A stretch of DNA of 64,000 nucleotides, taken from Actinomyces gaoshouyii. GTDB lineage: Bacteria > Actinomycetota > Actinomycetes > Actinomycetales > Actinomycetaceae. The stretch is taken from the NCBI RefSeq assembly GCF_002072175.1, contig NZ_MVIV01000001.1, forward strand, positions 202,852 through 266,851. Reading direction: 5' to 3'. A model generated the notes under the pieces. The model was not told where the DNA came from. It did not search any database and worked only from the letters and a program-made list of their open reading frames with translations. Of this stretch, positions 58,468-64,000 are shown one piece after another (position 1 is the stretch's first letter; every line of letters begins with the position of its first letter). The position numbers and the translations under genes are program-made.

Positions 58468-60324
58468 TCAGGCCTCGACGAGAACCGAGACGCCGTCCCC
58501 CAGGTCGATGACGTCGCCCGTGCGCAGCAGCGCCCGCTGGTGCTGGGTGAGGCGGCGCGGGGGCTCGGAGGGCCGCATGAGGATCGTGCCGTTCGTGGAT
58601 CCCAGGTCCTCGACGCTCAGATCCCAGTCATCCAGCCTCACCGCGCAGTGCGACTTGGAGATCGCCTTCGAAGGGCTGATAACCGCCATGAGGCGCGGCT
58701 GCGGCTCGCCCTCCGGGGCGTCCGACTTGGGCACGCGCCCGATGATGATGTCCCCGTCGATGGGCAGGGCGGTGCCGTCGGAGGCGTGCAGCGTGCCGAG
58801 CACGGGCCGGTTGACATGCCCTGTGCGGCTGGTCAGCGCCCCGCCGCACACCCGGCAGTGCGGGGCATGGATCGGGTTCGGGTGCCCCTCGGCGCAGAAC
58901 GCGGCGAGGACCTTGACGGCGTTCTCCGGGGCGGGCTCGTCCTCCCCCGCGGGGGCGGGCGACGGGGAGTCCGTCGCCGCGACGGCGCGAACCGCCTGCG
59001 ACGAGCTCTCGGCGACGGGGCCCTCCCCGCCCGGCGACCCCGCTGCGGGCATGTTGGTGAGCGTCTGCCCGTCATGCGACCAAACCTCGGAGGCCCTCTC
59101 TCCGACGGTCCCGCTGGCAACCGCCCCTGCAGCGCCGAGGGCCCCGTCGGCCTGGACGGGGATCGGCAGGACCGGCGTGGGCTCCGCGGTGGCGGCGATC
59201 TCGGCCTCCGCGTAGGCCTCGAGCCTCTTCGCGGCACGAGTGAGCTCGGACAGGTCGTTGACGGCGGGGACGTCGTCGGCACTGATGGGCTCGACGGCGA
59301 CGATCGGCTCGGCGGCATCGGACCGCGCCTGCCCGGCAGCAGCGCCCGCCCCGCCGTCGGCACCGGATCGGCGTTCGGCCTGCCACCGGCTGATGACGGC
59401 GTCCTCGGGCGCTCCGATGACGGAGAGCACCGGGGACTTCACCGAGGGCGCATCCACCAGGGCGAGCTGCGGGTCCGCGGGCTTCTCGGCGCCCGCGCCG
59501 TCACCGGCGTCGGGCTCAGCGGCGGCATCCTCGACCGGGATGGGTCCCGTGGCGGCGGCCCGGGAGGGGATCCCCACGATCGCGTCGATCTCGGCGAGGT
59601 CGGCCTGCGAGGGCTCAGCGGCGGCAGCCGAGGCGATCGGCGCGGCCTGAGCGGCGGCGCGGCGGCCGCTGCGGCCGCGACTCTGAGCGGCCTCGGCATC
59701 GGACGTGGGCTCAGCGGCGCCCGTCTCAGTGGCGGCGGAAGAATCGGAGTCGTCAGTGGTACCAGCGGAACCCGCTGGTCCAGCCTCCTCGTCGTCGGAG
59801 GACGGGGTCTCCGAGCTCGACGACTTCCGAGATCCCTCGGCCAGCGAGCCCAGGGCGACGTAGGATGCCGCGACAACGCCGGAGGCCACCGGCAGCGGGG
59901 CGGTGTCCGCGGAGCCGGAGTCGGTGAGGTCCAGGCCGATGCCGCGCACGCCGCGCAAGCGGACCTCCTCCCAGGCAAGCACCTCGGGGGCGGAGATCGT
60001 TCGCATGCCCTCGTCAGTGTCGACGATGAGCTTGAGACTGCCGCGCACGGCCGCGGTCAGCTCGCCGTCCTCCAGGACGGCGACGACGAACTCGGGCAGG
60101 TCGAAGACGCTCCCGCCATGGGTGTCCATGAGCCCGTGAAGGAGATCGATGAGGGGGGCACCGTCGAGCATCGAGGCCCAGAGCCGGGGGACGTCCTCGA
60201 CGGAAGCCTGACCGCCGGGAGCGGAGGCGACGGCAGCAAGGCCGCGGTCGCAGATGGCGGTGCGGGTCAATCCAGGGATGTGGAGGGCGGCGGCATGGCC
60301 AGGGATGCTCTGCGCGTGCCTCAT
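58468..60324 (-). CDS. FHA-domain protein with zinc-ribbon-like motif
   Basis: This 618-aa protein should bind phosphothreonine partners. Residues 1-150 form an uncharacterised globular region ([20 protein letters not shown]). A long Ala/Glu/Ser/Pro-rich disordered part spans about 150-465. A Cys/His cluster, [19 protein letters not shown] (starting about 477), then precedes an FHA domain with [21 protein letters not shown] and DLGSTNGT. The start ATG 60322-60324 has AGGAGAA 6 nt upstream. A stop of the decayed PP2C gene would overlap this start if its frameshift were removed, showing the pair was once translationally coupled. Confidence 0.85.
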   Translation of the reverse strand: MRHAQSIPGHAAALHIPGLTRTAICDRGLAAVASAPGGQASVEDVPRLWASMLDGAPLIDLLHGLMDTHGGSVFDLPEFVVAVLEDGELTAAVRGSLKLIVDTDEGMRTISAPEVLAWEEVRLRGVRGIGLDLTDSGSADTAPLPVASGVVAASYVALGSLAEGSRKSSSSETPSSDDEEAGPAGSAGTTDDSDSSAATETGAAEPTSDAEAAQSRGRSGRRAAAQAAPIASAAAAEPSQADLAEIDAIVGIPSRAAATGPIPVEDAAAEPDAGDGAGAEKPADPQLALVDAPSVKSPVLSVIGAPEDAVISRWQAERRSGADGGAGAAAGQARSDAAEPIVAVEPISADDVPAVNDLSELTRAAKRLEAYAEAEIAATAEPTPVLPIPVQADGALGAAGAVASGTVGERASEVWSHDGQTLTNMPAAGSPGGEGPVAESSSQAVRAVAATDSPSPAPAGEDEPAPENAVKVLAAFCAEGHPNPIHAPHCRVCGGALTSRTGHVNRPVLGTLHASDGTALPIDGDIIIGRVPKSDAPEGEPQPRLMAVISPSKAISKSHCAVRLDDWDLSVEDLGSTNGTILMRPSEPPRRLTQHQRALLRTGDVIDLGDGVSVLVEA

Positions 60325-60765
60325 GCGGGGTTCTCCTTGTTGCTGTGCTGCTCCCGCGCTCGGGGCAGCGTGTCGTGCTTCGTCGACGGAATCGTCGAGC
60401 TGTCCACGTCCGTCGCTGCGTCCGGCGCAGCGGGCGGAGCGTGGGTAACGTCAATGACAATAACTGACAATAACTGTCGCATTGTCCTTGCCACCAGTCC
60501 CCAGGGCAGTGGCGATCAGCGCATCCGCCGTCTCCTGGGGTCCCTGGCCTCGGCGAATGGCCTCTGCAGGGGAATCGTCATCTATCTCACCACTGATGCC
60601 GTCAGTGCACACGATGAGTCGATCGCCGACCCGCGCGGGAATGAGGAAATGGTCGGCGAGGTAGGAGTCCTCGTTGCGGCTGCGGGTGAGGCCGGTATCG
60701 GTGGTGGCGCCATGCTCCAGGAGGATCTCGTCGGCGCTCGCCCCCGACTCGCCTGCTCGCGACAT
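60321..60765 (-). pseudogene. Decayed PP2C-type serine/threonine phosphatase
   Basis: An open frame of 104 codons runs from 60765 to 60451 and begins with a PP2C N-terminus (HGATTDTGLTRSRNEDSYLA). It then jumps to the C-terminal part (GDRLIVCTDGISGEIDD, GTGGKDNATVIV). Roughly 130 residues between them, including the DGMGGH metal-binding motif, are missing. Just before the stop, TGACAATAAC is present twice in tandem (60455-60464 and 60465-60474). Removing one copy restores ATVIVIDVTH and continues the frame to a TGA overlapping the FHA gene ATG. The product cannot be a normal phosphatase; the remnant may still be translated from AAGCCTGAGATG. Confidence 0.9.
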
Positions 60766-60766
60766 C

Positions 60767-62449
60767 TCAGGCTTCCACTCGCGCCGTGCGCTCGCCCAGC
60801 CGGATCGTGGCGCCGATGGGCACGGGGACCATCATGCCGGGTAGCGCCTGGGTGGCGGCGCCGTTGGGCGCCACGACGACCGTGCCGTTGGTGGACTGGA
60901 GGTCCTGGATGGCGAGGCGGCCGCCGTCGTAGGTGATGACGGCGTGCGTCTTGGAGATGGAGAAGGCGGGGTCGTCCACGGGCACCGGCTGGGCCTGCGC
61001 CCAGGGTCCCGCGGCCACGGGGGCGCGACCGATGAGGGAAGTCCGGCCGAGCTGGACCACCTGGCCGGTGTCGAGCGCGAGGCGGAGCGAGGGCGCGCCG
61101 ATCCCGGCCTGCTGGGCGGAGGAGCGGTCGAAGACGACGGTGGCCGCGGCGCCGGCGGCCTGGGCCTCGTAGGCACCGGTGCTCGGGGCCTGGGGCGCCG
61201 GGGCGCCGGCCTGCGGAGCCTGGAACGGCGCCGTTCCGGCGGGCTCGACCCCCTGGGCGGGCATGCCCTGCTGGGCCTGCGGGAACGGCGACTGGTAGGA
61301 GGCCGGCTGCTGGTAGCCGGGCTGCTGGAGGGGCTGCGCGGGCTCCGCCGCACCGGGGACCTGGTAGGCCTGGCCGGGGACCTGGTAAGGCTGCTGCGGT
61401 GCCTGCGGGAGCTGCTGGCCGGTCCGATAGGCCTGCGCGAGCTCGTCCGCCGGGGCGTATCCCGGCTGGAAGGGTTGGGCGGTCTCGGGGACGGCGGGGC
61501 CCCGGTCCCACCCGCCGGGCTGCCAACCGCCTGAGGCGGTAATGCCCTCAGGGCCGGTCTGGGGCGCCTGCGGCTGAGCGGACTGAAGAGCGGAGAGCCA
61601 GCCGGCGCCGGAGGGGGCCGCCGGGGCCGACGGCGCCTGGGAGGCCGAAGGAACCTGGGGGTGCGGAGCCGCGTGAGCGCCCCGGGGAGGGGCGGATGGG
61701 GCGTCGACCTGGCCCTGGGCGCCCTCGAAGACGGCGCGGGCCGAGTCCTGATCGATGTAGGTGGTCTGCGCCTGGAGGGGGGCGAGCATCTCGGCGGCGT
61801 CGGGCGCCGGTGCGAGGGCCGGCCCCGGCTCGGTGGCAGGGGGGCACGGGGCGCCGTCGGTCGCCGGGGCGGAAGCGCCCTGCCAATCGACCTGCCCCAT
61901 GGCCAGGGGCGATCCGGCGTCGTTGTAGGCGGAGGCCACCGCGATGGGCTCCTGGCCCCAGGGCAGGGAGGCATTCTTGGCGTCGGCGGCGTAGATGTCA
62001 GTGACCCGGTCGAACCAGAAGCGGTTGTACTCGTCACGGGTGAAGAGGTAGACGATGATGGGCCCCACCACGGTGCAGCCGATGAGCGACTGGATGATCT
62101 TCTTGAGCAGGCCCTGCCAGCCGGGGTAATCGGGGTAGGACCATCGGACCCAGGTCACGCCGGCGATGCGCATGCCGGGCGTGGCCCCCTTCCTCATCAG
62201 CGCGAGGAGCCAGTACTTGATGAGCGCCCACAGGACGGGGATCCCGCCGACCACACCCCCGATCACTCCCCCGGTCGCGTCGGCGGCCATGATGCCGGCC
62301 CCGACAGCCGCGCCCATGACGAGACCGAGCAGTCCCATGAGGATGTTGTCGAGCAGGAATGCGATGAACCGCGCTGAGAGCCGCGCGGGCGGGGCGCTTG
62401 AGAGATGCGGCGGAAGCAGCCCGGGACCGCTGGTGCTAGGGAGGGTCAT
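60767..62449 (-). CDS. RDD-family membrane protein with C-terminal FHA domain
   Basis: This 560-aa protein has an RDD-type membrane domain (about 25-150: ARLSARFIAFLLDNILMGLL, KGATPGMRIAGVTWV, KKIIQSLIGCTVVGPIIVYL). A long Pro/Gln/Ala-rich linker and a C-terminal FHA domain follow (LIGRAPVAAGPW, FSISKTHAVITYD, DLQSTNGTVVVAPNGA). It probably recruits phosphorylated partners to the membrane. ATG 62449 has AGGATGG upstream; ATG 62461 is an alternative. Further upstream in-frame sequence is not homologous. It lies 275 bp after the MoxR gene, a wider gap than usual for such clusters. Confidence 0.88.
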   Translation of the reverse strand: MTLPSTSGPGLLPPHLSSAPPARLSARFIAFLLDNILMGLLGLVMGAAVGAGIMAADATGGVIGGVVGGIPVLWALIKYWLLALMRKGATPGMRIAGVTWVRWSYPDYPGWQGLLKKIIQSLIGCTVVGPIIVYLFTRDEYNRFWFDRVTDIYAADAKNASLPWGQEPIAVASAYNDAGSPLAMGQVDWQGASAPATDGAPCPPATEPGPALAPAPDAAEMLAPLQAQTTYIDQDSARAVFEGAQGQVDAPSAPPRGAHAAPHPQVPSASQAPSAPAAPSGAGWLSALQSAQPQAPQTGPEGITASGGWQPGGWDRGPAVPETAQPFQPGYAPADELAQAYRTGQQLPQAPQQPYQVPGQAYQVPGAAEPAQPLQQPGYQQPASYQSPFPQAQQGMPAQGVEPAGTAPFQAPQAGAPAPQAPSTGAYEAQAAGAAATVVFDRSSAQQAGIGAPSLRLALDTGQVVQLGRTSLIGRAPVAAGPWAQAQPVPVDDPAFSISKTHAVITYDGGRLAIQDLQSTNGTVVVAPNGAATQALPGMMVPVPIGATIRLGERTARVEA

Positions 62450-62724
62450 AGTCACGTCCATCCTGATCGGCGTCGCCCAGTCAGTGACTGGGACGCAGAT
62501 TGCAGAGTCAACCGCGCCTCGCGGGCACGGATTCGGATGCGGCAAGCCGACGTCGTCCTGGATGGATGACGGGAGTCTTCGCCGATCCGTGATCCGAGCG
62601 TAGCGAGAACCGGCCACTCGCGTTTCCCCCACGAAGGGATGAGGCGGAGCAGGGACGTGGGATATCTCGCCCTCCGCACTGGCGCGGCCCGGAGGGTGCG
62701 GGCGGCCTTCGGCCCGTCACGGCC

Positions 62725-63690
62725 TCACATGCGGGCGGTGGGCGCCGGCACCTTCTCCACGGCGGCCGTGATGACCTGCGTGGCCGTGGCCCCGGCGAAC
62801 TCGGCGTCGGGATCCATGACGAGGCGGTGCGCCCACACGACCTCCGCGAGGGCCTTGACGTCGTCGGGCAGGACGTAGGCGCGCCCCTGGGACGCGGCCC
62901 ACACGCGGATCGCCCGGGTCATGGCGATAGCGCCACGAGTGGATACCCCCAAGCGAGTGGAGGAGTCCTCACGGGTCGCCTCGATGAGCGCGCCGATGTA
63001 GTCCAGGACGGCGGGCTCCACATGGTTCTCCGAGGCCAGATCGGACATGGAGGCGACGGCGGAGGAGGAGATGACCGCGGAGATCTCCTGGGAGCGGTCA
63101 GGGCGGGCGGAGCCGGCCAGCACCTGGGTGAGCGCCGAGCGGTCCGGGTATCCCACCGAGGTCTTCATGAGGAAGCGGTCGAGCTGGGCCTCCGGGAGGC
63201 GGTAGGTGCCCGCCTGCTCCACGGGGTTCTGGGTGGCGATGACCATGAAGGGCCGGCCCGCGTCGTGGCGGACGCCGTCGACCGTCACATGCGACTCCTC
63301 CATGACCTCCAGGAGGGCGGACTGCGTCTTGGGCGAGGCGCGGTTGATCTCATCGGCCAGGACGATGGAGGAGAAGACGGGCCCGGGGTGGAAGTCCCAG
63401 GAGCCGGTCTTCTGGTCGTAGACGGTCACGCCCGTGATGTCGCTGGGAAGGAGATCGGGGGTGAACTGGATGCGCGAGTGGGTGCCCTGAACGGTGGCCG
63501 CGATAGCGCGGGCCAAGGCCGTCTTGCCCGTTCCCGGGGCGTCCTCCAGGAGGAGGTGGCCCTCGGCGAGCATCGTGGTCAGGGCGAGGCGGATGACATC
63601 CTCCTTGCCCAGGAGGGCCTGGCCGACGTTGTCGACCATCTTGCCGAAGGTCTCGGCGAACCAGGTCGCGTTCTCCTGGGTGATGGGCAT
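62725..63690 (-). CDS. MoxR-family AAA+ ATPase
   Basis: This 321-aa ATPase of the MoxR group is expected to remodel or activate a partner protein. The Walker A motif is APGTGKT (51-57), Walker B is IVLADEIN (109-116), and FTPDLLPSDITGVTVYDQ, sensor 1 IATQNPVEQAGTYRLPEAQL and DRFLMKTSVGYP are hallmark sequences. AGGA lies upstream of ATG 63690. MoxR genes are usually followed by a DUF58 gene; here an RDD-FHA gene follows and no DUF58 gene is in the window. Confidence 0.93.
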   Translation of the reverse strand: MPITQENATWFAETFGKMVDNVGQALLGKEDVIRLALTTMLAEGHLLLEDAPGTGKTALARAIAATVQGTHSRIQFTPDLLPSDITGVTVYDQKTGSWDFHPGPVFSSIVLADEINRASPKTQSALLEVMEESHVTVDGVRHDAGRPFMVIATQNPVEQAGTYRLPEAQLDRFLMKTSVGYPDRSALTQVLAGSARPDRSQEISAVISSSAVASMSDLASENHVEPAVLDYIGALIEATREDSSTRLGVSTRGAIAMTRAIRVWAASQGRAYVLPDDVKALAEVVWAHRLVMDPDAEFAGATATQVITAAVEKVPAPTARM

Positions 63691-63952
63691 GGCTGGGTTC
63701 CTGTTCGGGTCACGTGCGAGAGGAGGCTAGGGACGAGAGGGCTCCGCTGGAGCTCAGACCCACTCCCGAGGCGCCCCGCGCGCCAGGCCCGCCTTGTTCA
63801 GGGAGATGCGGACCGACTCACAGGATGCCTCCGTTCGCAAAGGATTCTCGCACACTCGCGGGCGCCGACTGCGGCAGACGCCGCCCCACCAGGCCACGAA
63901 TTGGACTCAATGATGAATGACCAGGTGAAGCACCACAACAGCTGATCGCCCG
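63691..63952. other. Intergenic region upstream of the MoxR gene
   Basis: No gene was recognised. The span near 63880-63945 is less GC-rich and may contain the promoter of the MoxR-FHA operon. Confidence 0.4.
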
Positions 63953-64000
63953 GAGCGCGAACGATGGCCGTGGGCCGGCCCACGGCCATCGTTCGCGCTC
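63953..64000. terminator. 48-bp perfect palindrome at the window edge
   Basis: The two 24-nt halves, 63953-63976 and 63977-64000, are exact reverse complements, and the palindrome is cut off or just ends at the window edge. A bidirectional terminator of a convergent or upstream gene is the simplest reading; a DNA-binding site is an alternative. Confidence 0.6.

Overview
The window is GC-rich, gene-dense DNA from an actinobacterium, most probably an Actinomyces-type member of the Actinomycetaceae. The evidence is the str-S10-spc-alpha ribosomal supercluster with actinobacterial-type extended S5, S3, L15 and L17, a zinc-binding S14 and L36, a three-gene menaquinone-type succinate dehydrogenase, and a FimA/FimP-like sortase pilus locus. 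No rRNA, tRNA or CRISPR array was recognised. Almost everything is read from the minus strand, so transcription runs from high to low coordinates. Genus-level naming is inference from protein content and synteny.

Region 1 (1-12.3 kb, minus) is a metabolic and t6A operon, glmS-nnrD-alr-tsaE-hypothetical-tsaB-rimI. It is followed by sdhC-sdhA-sdhB and then the start of tsaD, so the respiratory complex sits between rimI and tsaD. Region 2 (12.4-16.6 kb, plus) holds coaA and the proton-translocating transhydrogenase pntA-pntB. Region 3 (16.7-21.4 kb) has glmM, rpsI-rplM and truA on the minus strand and a ROK/polyphosphate-glucokinase-like gene divergent from truA. Region 4 (21.6-23.2 kb) is a secreted, repeat-stalked surface protein ending in an LAKTG sorting signal.

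Region 5 (23.4-57.8 kb, minus) is the ribosomal supercluster. In transcription order: rpsL-rpsG-fusA-tuf, [12-kb pilus island], rpsJ-rplC-rplD-rplW-rplB-rpsS-rplV-rpsC-rplP-rpmC-rpsQ, [one plus-strand AbiEi/nuclease-like gene], rplN-rplX-rplE-rpsN-rpsH-rplF-rplR-rpsE-rpmD-rplO, secY-adk-map, infA-rpmJ-rpsM-rpsK-rpoA-rplQ. The pilus island encodes two paralogous shaft-type pilins (LPLTG and LPVTG), one class C sortase with a long tail, and a 1420-residue tip-like protein with an LPLSG signal; hairpins separate several of its genes. Region 6 (58.5-63.7 kb, minus) is a MoxR ATPase, an RDD-FHA membrane protein, a wrecked PP2C phosphatase and an FHA/zinc-ribbon protein.

The most unusual structure is a dispersed repeat built from the palindromic 10-mer GAGACCGGTC. 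It occurs at six loci, and neighbouring cores are always 22 bp apart (two helical turns). It forms a 70-bp near-perfect palindrome after nnrD, supplies the stop codon and last residues of nnrD and truA, and flanks the AbiEi-like gene in inverted orientation. I do not recognise it as a named family. Two further discoveries are an ISL3-type non-autonomous element (393 bp, with an 8-bp target duplication) just upstream of the pilus genes, and a PP2C gene that has lost its middle and carries a 10-bp tandem duplication; removing one copy restores a stop overlapping the next start codon.
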